This document shows, one piece after another, positions 44,854 to 54,308 of a stretch of 64,000 nt of DNA (positions are counted from its first letter, which is position 1; the number at the start of each line of letters is the position of its first letter). The notes below the pieces were generated by a model, which was given only the letters and a program-made list of their open reading frames with translations, made no database searches and was not told the origin of the DNA. The translations under genes and the position numbers were made by a program. The DNA lies in contig JAOAPY010000016.1 in assembly GCA_025463135.1 (NCBI GenBank), positions 124,001 to 188,000 on the forward strand, given 5' to 3'. The stretch comes from Acidobacteriota bacterium (lineage in GTDB: Bacteria; Acidobacteriota; Blastocatellia; Pyrinomonadales; Pyrinomonadaceae).

Positions 44854-45857
44854 GACTGCTGCTCCTTCTGGTTGTCCGGGACGTTTTCCGCGGATGGCGC
44901 CGGTTCGTTTGCGCGCCACAACTCCACCTCGTACTCGAGATCGATTCCCTGCTCGCGCTTGACTCGCTCTCGGATCTCTTCGGCCAAAGCAATCGCATCG
45001 GCCGCGCTCGCATTCTCGCCTTCGGTAACAATGAAATTCGCATGGACCGGGGACACCAAAGCGCTGCCCCGTCGCGTTCCCTTCATTCCCAGATCGTCGA
45101 TGATCTTTCCGGTGCCGACTTTTCCGGCCGGAGGGTTTTTGAAGAAGCAACCCGCTGAGCGCGAGCCATGAGGCTGCGAAGCCATCCGGCGGTCCTTTGC
45201 TTCTTCCATGCGCGCGCGAATTTTTTCCGCGTCGTCGGGTTGTAAACGAAGCGTGGCGCCCAGCAACAACTCGCCCTCGCGAAAAGATGTGTGCCGGTAA
45301 TTCCACTGCACGTCGCTTCCGGGAACCTCCACCACACGTCCGCCGCGCGCGGTGCGCACTGTTTCCGTAACGGTGCCGATTTCGTGACCATACGCTCCGG
45401 CATTCATCCAAAGCGCCCCGCCAACAGTGCCGGGAATTCCACCCAGACCCTCAATACCCGACAGTCCCTTGCGCGCTACGTCGATACACAGACGAGGCAG
45501 TGAATATCCGGCGCTGATGGAAACTAAATCGCCATCAAAGAGTGGTTCACCTTTTAGATCTTTCAAACTCAGGATGACGTAGTGGTGTGCGCCATCATCA
45601 GCAAGGACATTGCTGCCGGAACCAAGCGGTCTCCAGGCAACACCCGCCTGGTCCAACTCGTAAACTACGGCGGCCGCTTTTTCTTCAGTGTCAGGAGAGA
45701 TCACCCAATCCACCGCACCGCCAACTCTGAGGCTCGTCAGTTCCGCAAAACGGCGCCCGCGTTCGGCACGCACACCGAGTCGCTCAGCGATTCTTTCGAC
45801 TGCTTCATCGCGCACTTTGAACTGCGGTTCGGGGTTTGATTCCATGACTATCGGCAT
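44850..45857 (-). CDS. murB: UDP-N-acetylenolpyruvoylglucosamine reductase
   Basis: FAD/NADPH enzyme making UDP-N-acetylmuramate. The 335-residue protein has the FAD site SLRVGGAVDWVIS and GSGSNVLADDG, then GIEGLGGIPGTVGGALWMNAG, YRHTSFREGE and SAGCFFKNPPAGKVGTGKII. The catalytic Ser and the last Glu (HANFIVTEGENASAADA) are present. It overlaps ftsQ by four bases. Upstream lies a heptanucleotide repeat array instead of a normal spacer, and no ribosome site is clear; a second ATG 12 bases on is also possible as start. Confidence 0.95.
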   Translation of the reverse strand: MPIVMESNPEPQFKVRDEAVERIAERLGVRAERGRRFAELTSLRVGGAVDWVISPDTEEKAAAVVYELDQAGVAWRPLGSGSNVLADDGAHHYVILSLKDLKGEPLFDGDLVSISAGYSLPRLCIDVARKGLSGIEGLGGIPGTVGGALWMNAGAYGHEIGTVTETVRTARGGRVVEVPGSDVQWNYRHTSFREGELLLGATLRLQPDDAEKIRARMEEAKDRRMASQPHGSRSAGCFFKNPPAGKVGTGKIIDDLGMKGTRRGSALVSPVHANFIVTEGENASAADAIALAEEIRERVKREQGIDLEYEVELWRANEPAPSAENVPDNQKEQQS

Positions 45858-45863
45858 TACTTA

Positions 45864-45997
45864 TTTGGTCTTTGGTCTTTGGTCTTTGGTTTTCGCTCTT
45901 TGCTCTTTGCTCTTTGGTCTTTGGTTTTTGCTCTTCGCCCTTCGGTCTTTGCCCTTTGCCCTTTGCCCTTTGCCCTTTGCCCTTTGCCCTTTGCCCT
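45864..45997. repeat. Heptanucleotide tandem array between murC and murB
   Basis: About 19 units of seven bases: TTTGGTC near murB grading into CTTTGCC near murC. The array fills the whole gap from just after the murC stop to six bases before murB. On the transcribed strand it reads as purine-rich AAAGGGC/AAAGACC units, each with some resemblance to a ribosome-binding site. Confidence 0.88.
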
Positions 45998-47398
45998 TCA
46001 TCCTGTCTGCGCTTCGCCCTTGCCGCGCAGCAATTCCAAAATCTGATCGCCTACTTTATTGACCGTTCCCGCACCCAGGGTGATCACCATATCGCCGGGC
46101 TGCACGCGCTCGCGAATCAATTGCGCGGCATTCTCGATACCGCCGATATAGTGCGCGTCCTTATGTCCGTAACGCGCGATTGCCTCGGTCAGTGTTTCCG
46201 CGGTAACGCCCTCGATCGGTTCTTCGCTGGCTGCGTAGATATCGCTGACCAGCAGCGTGTCGGCGTTATTGAAGGAACGCGCGAACTCGCCCATCAAATC
46301 ATTTGTGCGCGAATAGCGGTGCGGCTGAAACAGCACTACTGTTCGGCGCCCGCCGGAACCGATTTTAGCGGCCGCTAAGGTGGCGCGAATCTCGGTTGGG
46401 TGATGGCCATAGTCGTCAACAACCAGAATGCCATCCACTTCGCCCTTTACCTGAAAGCGGCGCTGCGCCCCTGTGAAAGTCCCTAAAGCTTCCGCGATCT
46501 TCCCGAACGGTACTTCCAGCTCAAAGCCGACTGCTATGGCGGCCAAAGAGTTGTAGACGTTGTGCATGCCGGGCACATGCAGGGTGACCTCACCCACGAC
46601 CTCATTGCCGCGCCAGACAGTAAAAGTTGATCCGAACTCCTGATCGTGTCGAACGTTATGCGCCGACACATCCGCCTGTGCGCTCAGGCCATAGGTGATT
46701 CTTCGTCTTTCAATCAGGGGAATGATTGCCTGCACATTGGGATCGTCGAGGCAAAGCACCGAGGTCCCATAGAACGGCACCTTGTTGACAAAGTTTTTGA
46801 AGCAGGCGCGCACATCTTCCATGTCGTGGTAATAATCCATGTGTTCGCGATCGATATTGGTGACCACCGCGATGGTGGCGGTCAGCATCAGGAACGAGCG
46901 ATCGCTTTCATCGGCTTCGACCACCATCAAGTCACTGGTGCCCAGGTGAGCATTCGATCCGAAGGCGCCGACCACCCCACCCACCACAATGGTGGGATCC
47001 AGGTCCGCGTGTCCGAGCACCGTAGCCACCATGGAAGTCGTCGTGGTCTTGCCGTGCGAGCCTGCTACGGCAACGGTGTGCGGCTTTAAACGCATTAACT
47101 CCGCGAGCATCTCGGCGCGCGGGATCACCGGAATCGAGCGGCGCTGAGCTTCGACAAGTTCCGGATTGTCGTCGCGCACGGCGGTCGAGCGAACAACAAC
47201 ATGTGCATCTCCAACATTGTTCGCCGCATGGCCTTCAGTGAATTCAATTCCCATTTGCTGCAGACGATCGGTAACCGAAGAGTGCTTGAGATCAGAGCCG
47301 GAGACGCGGAAGCCAAGATTAACCAACACTTCGGCGATGCCGGACATGCCGATGCCCCCGATGCCGACGAAGTGGACGTGTTGAATGCGACGAAACAT
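45998..47398 (-). CDS. murC: UDP-N-acetylmuramate--L-alanine ligase
   Basis: Adds the first amino acid to UDP-MurNAc. The 466-residue protein opens with [17 protein letters not shown], has the ATP loop [36 protein letters not shown], and [14 protein letters not shown]. Length is normal. The start is not preceded by a clear ribosome site; a short heptanucleotide array lies there. It follows murG and precedes murB. Confidence 0.96.
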   Translation of the reverse strand: MFRRIQHVHFVGIGGIGMSGIAEVLVNLGFRVSGSDLKHSSVTDRLQQMGIEFTEGHAANNVGDAHVVVRSTAVRDDNPELVEAQRRSIPVIPRAEMLAELMRLKPHTVAVAGSHGKTTTTSMVATVLGHADLDPTIVVGGVVGAFGSNAHLGTSDLMVVEADESDRSFLMLTATIAVVTNIDREHMDYYHDMEDVRACFKNFVNKVPFYGTSVLCLDDPNVQAIIPLIERRRITYGLSAQADVSAHNVRHDQEFGSTFTVWRGNEVVGEVTLHVPGMHNVYNSLAAIAVGFELEVPFGKIAEALGTFTGAQRRFQVKGEVDGILVVDDYGHHPTEIRATLAAAKIGSGGRRTVVLFQPHRYSRTNDLMGEFARSFNNADTLLVSDIYAASEEPIEGVTAETLTEAIARYGHKDAHYIGGIENAAQLIRERVQPGDMVITLGAGTVNKVGDQILELLRGKGEAQTG

Positions 47399-47409
47399 AT
47401 CAGAGTGAT

Positions 47410-47459
47410 CTTTGGTCTTTGGTCTTTGGTCTTCGGTTGTTCTTGGTTCTTGGTTCTTA
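47410..47459. repeat. Heptanucleotide tandem array between murG and murC
   Basis: Units of TTTGGTC, then diverged TTCTTGG units, just upstream of the murC start codon. Same unit as at 45864-45997. Confidence 0.78.
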
Positions 47460-47498
47460 TTTCCCCAAAAGGAAAAGCCAAGAACAAAGGTCCAAGTA

Positions 47499-48584
47499 CT
47501 AAGAACTGCTTATCAGTTTCTCAATCAAATCAACCGCGGCCGCGGCCGCTCCCGGCCGGGCCAGCGTTCGTACGGCCTGTTCCATTTCTGTTAAGCGCTC
47601 CGGCGCAGTCACCAATCTTTCAATCTCTTGCGCGAGGCGCGCGCCTGTCAACTCCAACTGTAGAATCATTCGCGCGCCGCCTGCCGTTTGCAGCACCTCC
47701 GCATTGCGACGCTGTTCGAGCTGCCCGGGTAACGGAACCATAATGGCCGCGCGACCGGCGGCCGCCAACTCGGCGCAGGTGGTCGCACCGGCGCGGGCAA
47801 CAATCAAATCCGCAGTGGCAAATGCCGTCACCATATCCTTTATGTACTCCCGCACATCCGCACCCGGCAGCCAACCCGCCTTTTCGTAAGCCGCGCGCAC
47901 ACGCTCAAAATCGCTCGGACCAGTCTGGTGCGTGATCCGCAGTCGATCACGTTGCCCTTCAAGGAACGGCAACGCGGCAATCATCGCTTCGTTCAACGCG
48001 CGCGAGCCTTGCGAGCCGCCGAATAACAACAGCGAAAGCCTTGCCGGATCGCGATGCTTCGCTGGGATTTCAAAGAAGTCCGGTCTAACCGGATTCCCCG
48101 TCACAATAGCTTTGCCGTGAAAGTAGGGGACGGTCACTTCAAAGGAAACCGCCGCCGCTTTAACAAACCGCGCCAGGCGTCGATTCGTAAAGCCTGGTAC
48201 TGCATTCGGTTCCACGACCAAAGTCGGCAACCGCATAAACGCGGCTGTCAATAACACGGGTCCGGTGACATAACCACCGACCCCCACCACGACGTCAGGC
48301 CGAAAACTCTTAACGAGCCGTCGCGCAGCCAGAAAACTCTTAGGCAAGATCAAAAGTCCGCGAGCGCGGGCCAGCAAACCCATGTTTACCAATCCTGCCG
48401 ATTCAATGAGCGAAAGTTCAAAACCTGCTTCCGGCACCAACCGGGTTTCCAGTCCGCGCGCAGTGCCCACGAATTTCACGATAGAGTTGGCGTCGCGTCG
48501 CTTTATTTCCTTCGCCACCGCGAGGGCCGGATAGATATGTCCACCGGTGCCGCCGGCCGCGATCAGCGCGCGCATCGACTTCAT
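47499..48584 (-). CDS. murG: Undecaprenyldiphospho-muramoylpentapeptide beta-N-acetylglucosaminyltransferase
   Basis: Membrane-associated glycosyltransferase converting lipid I to lipid II. The 361-residue protein has the donor/acceptor loop [59 protein letters not shown] and [20 protein letters not shown]. Complete. Its start overlaps the ftsW stop by four bases; a second ATG three codons on is also possible. Confidence 0.96.
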   Translation of the reverse strand: MKSMRALIAAGGTGGHIYPALAVAKEIKRRDANSIVKFVGTARGLETRLVPEAGFELSLIESAGLVNMGLLARARGLLILPKSFLAARRLVKSFRPDVVVGVGGYVTGPVLLTAAFMRLPTLVVEPNAVPGFTNRRLARFVKAAAVSFEVTVPYFHGKAIVTGNPVRPDFFEIPAKHRDPARLSLLLFGGSQGSRALNEAMIAALPFLEGQRDRLRITHQTGPSDFERVRAAYEKAGWLPGADVREYIKDMVTAFATADLIVARAGATTCAELAAAGRAAIMVPLPGQLEQRRNAEVLQTAGGARMILQLELTGARLAQEIERLVTAPERLTEMEQAVRTLARPGAAAAAVDLIEKLISSS

Positions 48585-49783
48585 CCAAAGCGCGTGGCTC
48601 GCGCGTCACCCGCCAACTGCCCGCGCTCTCGCTGCTGCTTTGCGCCCGCGACCAGCGAACGCAGGCGTTCCAGGTTTCCCGAACCGCCGGGAACAGAGGC
48701 GTACTGCGAAATGTTCAGCAGTATCCCCACCGCTGCCAGCGTAGGGACCAGCGAAGATCCGCCATAAGAAATAAAGGGCAGCGGGATCCCTTTGGTCGGC
48801 ACCAATGCCAGCACCACGCTGATGTTAAACATTGCCTGAGCGACAATACCTGTCACCAGTCCAAGCGACAGCAGCATGCCAAAGCGATCGGGCGCACGCA
48901 GTGCCGTACGAATCCCTCGCCACAGGAACAATCCGAAGAGAAGCACGACACCCAGCGCTCCCGCTAAACCCAACTCTTCACCAATCACGGCAAAAATAAA
49001 ATCGGAGTGAGCGAAAGGCAGAAAGAAAAGTTTCTGCTTGCCCTGTGCAAAGCCGAGCCCATGCACGCCTCCGGAGCCGATGGCGATCAACGATTGCACT
49101 ACCTGATAACTAGTACCCTGCGGATCGGCCCAGGGATCGACAAAAGCAGTCATGCGCCTGATGCGCCAGGGAACAAAGACCAACAGCCCGGCCACGCCCA
49201 ACAGCGCCGGCGCTGCTGCCAATCCCAAATGCCACAGCCGCGCCCCAGCGGTAAAAATAACAACCACAAATACAACCGCCAGCATCAAGGCCGTCCCAAG
49301 ATCAGGCTCGGCTACAACTAACAGCGCCAGGAAGCCGGTCACAAAAGCGCAGGGCAGGAACGTCTGCAACAGCGAACCTTCCTCGCCGGCCCGTTGTTCC
49401 AGAAAGTAGGCGAGAAAGATCGTCAGCGTGAGTTTCGCAATCTCGGAAGGCTGAATGGAAAACCTGCTTAGCTTGATCCAGCGGCGCGCTCCATTAATCG
49501 GCGAGAATCCAAATACGGCCAGCAACATCAAAGCCGTGATGACAAGCAGGCCATAGACTACGCGCCGGTTCCTCAACCAGGTGTAATCCAATTGCATTGC
49601 GATGAACATTACTAGCAAACCGATTCCGGTCCACATTCCCTGCTTGGCGACATAGTAGAACTGGGTGCCGTTTTCCTTTTGAGCTGTAATTGCCGAAGCG
49701 CTGTAGACCATGACCAGTCCGAACAGCGCCAGACCCACTGTCGACAGAAACAACCATTTATCCGGATAAAGTTTTCGCGCCAC
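48581..49783 (-). CDS. ftsW: Peptidoglycan glycosyltransferase FtsW
   Basis: SEDS-family polymerase of septal peptidoglycan. The 400-residue protein has about ten membrane segments, with FSIQPSEIAKLTLTIFLAYF, the loop after it, VAEPDLGTALMLAVV (with the catalytic Asp equivalent) and the ending motif PLPFISYGGSSLVPTLAAV. It works with the FtsI transpeptidase encoded in the same cluster. It overlaps murG by four bases. Confidence 0.95.
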   Translation of the reverse strand: MARKLYPDKWLFLSTVGLALFGLVMVYSASAITAQKENGTQFYYVAKQGMWTGIGLLVMFIAMQLDYTWLRNRRVVYGLLVITALMLLAVFGFSPINGARRWIKLSRFSIQPSEIAKLTLTIFLAYFLEQRAGEEGSLLQTFLPCAFVTGFLALLVVAEPDLGTALMLAVVFVVVIFTAGARLWHLGLAAAPALLGVAGLLVFVPWRIRRMTAFVDPWADPQGTSYQVVQSLIAIGSGGVHGLGFAQGKQKLFFLPFAHSDFIFAVIGEELGLAGALGVVLLFGLFLWRGIRTALRAPDRFGMLLSLGLVTGIVAQAMFNISVVLALVPTKGIPLPFISYGGSSLVPTLAAVGILLNISQYASVPGGSGNLERLRSLVAGAKQQRERGQLAGDARATRFG

Positions 49784-49830
49784 AACGCCCTCGATTGCTG
49801 ACTGCTAAATTCAGATCTCAGATCGGATTT

Positions 49831-51216
49831 TCAGATTTCAAATGCGAAATCCGAAATTCGAAAAATTCGATCGACTTCGCTCTTGAACACGACACCCCGA
49901 TGCTCGAAGCTATCGAACATGTCAAAACTTGCACATGCGGGCGCCAGCAAAACGATATCGCCTGGCTGCGCCGCGCGCGATGCGCTTTGGACCGCGTCAC
50001 GCATGTCGCCGGCCCGTTCATGTGGCGCCTGGCCACCCAATTCCCGCTCAATTGTTTCGGCATCCTCACCGATCAGAATCAGCTTGCGAACTTTCTCATG
50101 CACCAGCGATCCGAGCGGCTCATAAGGAGCTTTCTTTCCGCGTCCACCAAGGATCAGCACTACCTTTCCCGAGTCGTCGCGAAACGCCTCCAGCGCCTTC
50201 AGCGTAGCGTCCACGCTCGTAGCCTTTGAATCGTTATAGAATTTCACCCCATTGATTTCCGCAACAAATTCGAGTCGATGCTCAACGGGGACAAAGCGCG
50301 CCACTGTGTTGCGCAATGAACCGGCGTCGGCGCCGCACGCAATGCCGGCCGCCAGAGCTGCGAGCACGTTTTCAACGTTGTGCAGGCCGCGCAATTTCAT
50401 TTCGTCGCGGAGCATGATCGATTGCTCGTTATTTTCAGTGCGCGCAAAAATCTCGCGTCCCCGTAGAAACAACCCTTCATCAACTTCGTGCTTCACGCTA
50501 AACCGCATCACCTTCGCTCGCAACCCACTCGCCCAGGAAGCAACTATTTCGTCATCCGCATTCAACACGGCGATATCAGCCTGCGTCTGATTCATAAAGA
50601 TCCGATGCTTGGCCGCCGCATAGTCCATAAAATTCTCGTATCGATCCATGTGGTTCGGCGTTACATTCAAAGCCACGGCAACCGCCGGATGAAATTCCCT
50701 GATCGTTTCCAACTGAAAGCTGGAAACCTCCACGACCGTCCAACCGTCTTCCTGCGAATTTTCAACCAGACTTATCAGGGGCTTGCCAATGTTCCCGCCC
50801 ACTTGGACGTGAAAGCCCGCGTGCGTTAACAACTCGCCAATCAGTGACGTGGTCGTCGTCTTGCCGTTTGATCCGGTGATGGCGACGATGCGACCTTTCA
50901 AGTAACGCGAGGCGAGCTCGATCTCACCGATAACTTCTGCCCCCGCGCGTTCCGCGTACCGCAGCGGAATACTTTTGCTCGGTACACCCGGACTAACCAC
51001 TACCAGCTCTACCTGATCCAAAAGCCAACCAGGAACTTCACCGGCCATCAGGCCCACGCCCTGATCTTTGAGCGCCAGCGCCTCGTCACTCCAGTTTTCA
51101 ATCGGCTTGGCATCATTAAGAGCAACGGTCGCGCCCTGTCGGACCAGAAACGATGCGCTCGCGATCCCACTGCGCGCTGCGCCAACCACCAGAACTTTCT
51201 TGCCTGCAACGTCCAT
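49831..51216 (-). CDS. murD: UDP-N-acetylmuramoylalanine--D-glutamate ligase
   Basis: Adds D-Glu to UDP-MurNAc-L-Ala. The 461-residue protein has VLVVGAARSGIASASFL, the ATP loop GSNGKTTTTSLIGELL, LNVTPNHMDRYENFMDYAAA and YNDSKATSVDATLKALEAF. Length is normal; it lies between mraY and ftsW. Confidence 0.95.
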   Translation of the reverse strand: MDVAGKKVLVVGAARSGIASASFLVRQGATVALNDAKPIENWSDEALALKDQGVGLMAGEVPGWLLDQVELVVVSPGVPSKSIPLRYAERAGAEVIGEIELASRYLKGRIVAITGSNGKTTTTSLIGELLTHAGFHVQVGGNIGKPLISLVENSQEDGWTVVEVSSFQLETIREFHPAVAVALNVTPNHMDRYENFMDYAAAKHRIFMNQTQADIAVLNADDEIVASWASGLRAKVMRFSVKHEVDEGLFLRGREIFARTENNEQSIMLRDEMKLRGLHNVENVLAALAAGIACGADAGSLRNTVARFVPVEHRLEFVAEINGVKFYNDSKATSVDATLKALEAFRDDSGKVVLILGGRGKKAPYEPLGSLVHEKVRKLILIGEDAETIERELGGQAPHERAGDMRDAVQSASRAAQPGDIVLLAPACASFDMFDSFEHRGVVFKSEVDRIFRISDFAFEI

Positions 51217-51232
51217 CAGATCCGGCCTGCGG

Positions 51233-51294
51233 CTCGTTTCAAAAGCGGTCTGGTACAGGCGACGAGCGCAGGGCGAGTCCCGCTGCTAAACGAG
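51233..51294. repeat. Palindromic element related to the 57-bp family
   Basis: CTCGTTT (51233-51239) and AAACGAG (51288-51294) bound a 62-bp element with GCGGTCTGGTACAGG inside, a diverged form of the CGTTTAGA...GGACTTGTCC family. It lies in the murD-mraY gap. Confidence 0.55.
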
Positions 51295-51319
51295 TGGGCA
51301 AGTTCTGAGCATAGCCATC

Positions 51320-52474
51320 TCATCTCAATTTCAACGTTGACAGACTCAACAGCGCGAACAGTATTGCCAGAATCAAAGCCCGAAAGACTATCTTCGGTTC
51401 TTTCCAGCCGCCCATTTCAAAGTGATGATGCAGCGGCGTCATGCGAAAAAGCCTGCGTCCAGTGCCGGTAGTGCGTTTGGTCATCTTGAAAAAGCTCACC
51501 TGCAACATCACCGAAAGTGCTTCCAGAACAAAAACGCCGCCAATCATGACCAGCATGAATTCCTGTTTTGTCAAAATCCCAACGGTGCCAATCGCGCCGC
51601 CAATTGCCAGGCTGCCCACGTCTCCCATGAAAACTTCCGCGGGCGGCGCGTTGAACCAGAGAAAGCCCAAACTAGCTCCGGCCATTGCCCCGCAAAAAAC
51701 CGTCAATTCTGCCGCCTCGGGACGGTGCGTCAAATCCAGATAGCGCGCCCACCGTGCGTCACTGCTCAGATAGGTAAAGGCCGTTAACGCCGTCATCGCG
51801 ATGAAGGTCACGCTGATCGCCAGACCATCCAAGCCATCGGTGAGGTTTACCGCATTGGACCACCCCATCAACACGATCGCGATCAAAACAAAATACAAAT
51901 AAGGACCGATGAAGCTGGCCCCATTAGGTTCCGCGGTCGCCTTTAAAAACGGAATCGCTACGTTCCAGGAGTAGTGCGTACCAAAGTATTTCGTCGAAAT
52001 AAAAAGAACTAACCAAACACCTACTGCGATTGAAAATTGCGCCAGTAATTTTTGCTTGCCCGTCAAACCAAGACTGCGCTGCCTGGCCATCTTCGCGTAG
52101 TCATCGACAAAACCAATGGCCGCAAACAGCAGCGTAGCCACCAAAACGGTCCAGACGTAAAGGCTGGACAGCCGCGCCCAAAGTAAAGTCGAAATTACTA
52201 CTGACCCGACAATCAAAACGCCGCCCATCGTTGGGGTGCCGCGTTTGGCCTGATGACCCTGTGGTCCTTCTTCGCGAATTTGTTGTCCGATGTTCCAACC
52301 GCGCAACCTTTCAATTAACCAACTGCCAAAGATCAAGGGAATCAGCAGTCCCGTTATCGACGCGTAGGCCGTGCGAAACGTCACATATTGAAAGACGTTA
52401 AGCGCTTTGACGACAAACCACTCCTTGTCTTTGAAGTGGTTGAAAAGCAGCTCGTAGAGCAGGTAGTAAATCAT
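51320..52474 (-). CDS. mraY: Phospho-N-acetylmuramoyl-pentapeptide-transferase
   Basis: Integral membrane enzyme making lipid I from UDP-MurNAc-pentapeptide and undecaprenyl phosphate. The 384-residue protein has ten membrane segments, [37 protein letters not shown] with the catalytic Asp pair, [26 protein letters not shown] and the late motif [17 protein letters not shown]. Complete. Confidence 0.96.
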   Translation of the reverse strand: MIYYLLYELLFNHFKDKEWFVVKALNVFQYVTFRTAYASITGLLIPLIFGSWLIERLRGWNIGQQIREEGPQGHQAKRGTPTMGGVLIVGSVVISTLLWARLSSLYVWTVLVATLLFAAIGFVDDYAKMARQRSLGLTGKQKLLAQFSIAVGVWLVLFISTKYFGTHYSWNVAIPFLKATAEPNGASFIGPYLYFVLIAIVLMGWSNAVNLTDGLDGLAISVTFIAMTALTAFTYLSSDARWARYLDLTHRPEAAELTVFCGAMAGASLGFLWFNAPPAEVFMGDVGSLAIGGAIGTVGILTKQEFMLVMIGGVFVLEALSVMLQVSFFKMTKRTTGTGRRLFRMTPLHHHFEMGGWKEPKIVFRALILAILFALLSLSTLKLR

Positions 52475-52536
52475 TTAAGGTGTATTTAACGACCTCGCAG
52501 CCTGCGTTCCGTCTATTCCCTATTCCCCGCCAACTC

Positions 52537-54000
52537 CTATTCGCCGGCCAGTGCGAAATGCGCGCGCAATGCTTTCACAACCTGGTCCGTTTCCACGCCG
52601 CGCGAGCCTTTGATTAGAACCAGATCACCTTCACGCACTTCGGCGACTATGGCGTCAGCTGCCTCCGCGGACGAAGCAAAGAACCTCGTTTCCAGCAAGC
52701 CGCCGTCGCGTGCGCCGGCGATGATGTCCTGCGCCAGGTGACGCACGCCCCACAAAACATTGACGCCTGCCGCGGCGATCTCGCGCCCAGCGTCCCGATG
52801 CAGCTCTCGTTCAGAAGCTCCCAGCTCCAGCATCTCGCCGGCAATCACAATGCGCCGCCGCTTTTCATCACCGGCTTCAGTAACGGTGCGCACCATGCTG
52901 ATCAAAGAACGCGGATTCGAATTATACGAATCGTCGATGACCGTAAAGCCGGCGGCGAACTCGAGCACTTCCCCACGCATCTTCGGCGGCATGGCCGTGC
53001 TCAATGCAGCAGCAATCGCTGTTGGCGAAATTTCAAAAGTCGTTGCCACCGCCGCGGCTGCCAGAGCGTTCATCAGGTTGTGACGACCACTCATCGGCAG
53101 TTCGGCGTGAGTTTCACCCAGCGGGGTGTGGAGGTGGAAACTAATCGACCCCAGGTTGCTCGCATCAATTTCACTGGCGCGCACGTCCGCCCGGTGTTCA
53201 ATACCAAAGGTCATCGCCCTGCCTGAATGTCGGGCCCGCATTCCCATCACCAACTCATCGTCGGCATTGAGGATCGCGATGCCGCCGGGCTTTAGTCCTT
53301 CGATCAATTCCGCCTTCGCGGCGGCGATATTTTCGATCGTGCCCAGGTGCTCCAGGTGAACGGGCGCCACCATCAACTCCACGCCGACATCGGGGGGCGT
53401 TATCTCCACCAGCCGTCGAATCTCGTGGGTGGGTGATGACATGCCCATTTCCAGGACGGCTACGTCAAAGTCCTCGGGTGAGTTTCCTTCGCTAACCAGA
53501 CGTAAGACCGTAAGTGGCAAGCCGAGGCCGTTGTTATAGTTTCGCTCGCTCTTCAGGACGCGATGGCCATTACTCAAGAGCACATGCGCCGTCAACTCCT
53601 TGGCGGTGGTCTTCCCCGCGCTGCCCGTAATACCCACCACCGGCCGAGACCACGCTTCGTAAATACGGTGCGCCAAAGTTTGCAAGGCGTGGATTGCATC
53701 GTCGACTACCAGCAGGCGATCCTTGAACTGCCGGAGTTCGTTATCGTTGGCATGATCCGCACGTACCACAGCAGCAATCGCTCCGCGTGCGAACGCCGCG
53801 GCCACAAACTGATGACCATCGGCAAACGTGCCGTTGAAACCGGCGCGCTCGTAGTCCTGCTGCGAAAGAGCGAAGAAGAGTTCGCCCGCTCCAACAGAAC
53901 GCGAATCAATAGAAAAGTTCGTTATTTCCTTGTCAAACAACACAGCGCTCAGTTCGTCATCCTCAGCGCCCATCAAACTCGCGGCCTGTCTTACCTTCAC
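52537..54000 (-). CDS. murF: UDP-N-acetylmuramoyl-tripeptide--D-alanyl-D-alanine ligase
   Basis: Adds D-Ala-D-Ala to the tripeptide precursor. The 487-residue protein has SIDSRSVGAGELFFAL at the start, the ATP loop GITGSAGKTTAKELTAHVL, EMGMSSPTHEIRRL, and DSYNSNPRSLISMV. It begins with GTG at 54000. Normally murE lies just upstream; here a 308-base gap separates it from ftsI. Complete. Confidence 0.95.
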   Translation of the reverse strand: MKVRQAASLMGAEDDELSAVLFDKEITNFSIDSRSVGAGELFFALSQQDYERAGFNGTFADGHQFVAAAFARGAIAAVVRADHANDNELRQFKDRLLVVDDAIHALQTLAHRIYEAWSRPVVGITGSAGKTTAKELTAHVLLSNGHRVLKSERNYNNGLGLPLTVLRLVSEGNSPEDFDVAVLEMGMSSPTHEIRRLVEITPPDVGVELMVAPVHLEHLGTIENIAAAKAELIEGLKPGGIAILNADDELVMGMRARHSGRAMTFGIEHRADVRASEIDASNLGSISFHLHTPLGETHAELPMSGRHNLMNALAAAAVATTFEISPTAIAAALSTAMPPKMRGEVLEFAAGFTVIDDSYNSNPRSLISMVRTVTEAGDEKRRRIVIAGEMLELGASERELHRDAGREIAAAGVNVLWGVRHLAQDIIAGARDGGLLETRFFASSAEAADAIVAEVREGDLVLIKGSRGVETDQVVKALRAHFALAGE

Positions 54001-54308
54001 GTGCTTTCGGCCTCTTCCCCCGACCCCGCCAACACTGCTCCGGAAGTATCCCGGTCGGGTGTCGCGCGACTCTCAATTTCTTCGGACTGCCCATCCTGTT
54101 GGATGTTGGCATGTGTCCTGTTGGTGGTGCGGCTATAGCGCAATCGCCGGCGACAAGCACTCACGCGATATCGCACACCGTTTCCAAAGCTGACTCCTTT
54201 TAAGGGGCGAGGGGGAATCATGTTTTAGTTCTCTCCTGTCTCTACATTCAGGGTCGCAGAAACTCCGGGAGTACTCAGCTAAGTCTGCCACCTAAATGCT
54301 GCCAATGG
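54001..54308 (-). other. Gap at the usual murE position, with a doubtful 74-codon frame
   Basis: In the standard order murE stands between ftsI and murF. Here 308 bases separate them and nothing resembles MurE (about 500 residues) or a remnant with its ATP loop. The only open frame, 54221 to 53997 on the - strand, codes 74 residues (MIPPRPLKGVSFGNG...) with a basic first half and acidic second half; its TGA overlaps the murF GTG (GTGA), the same arrangement as murB-ftsQ. It has no recognisable domain and could be chance. murE must lie elsewhere if the genome has it. Confidence 0.5.

Noticed and set aside
44854-45411. N-terminal extension of FtsQ by 186 codons
   Set aside because: It reads murB in another frame; the GTG overlapping the murB stop gives a normal FtsQ.
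45864-45997. CRISPR-like array
   Set aside because: The units are seven bases with no spacers; it is a microsatellite.
54001-54308. murE pseudogene
   Set aside because: I looked for the ATP loop and other MurE text on the - strand in all frames and found none.
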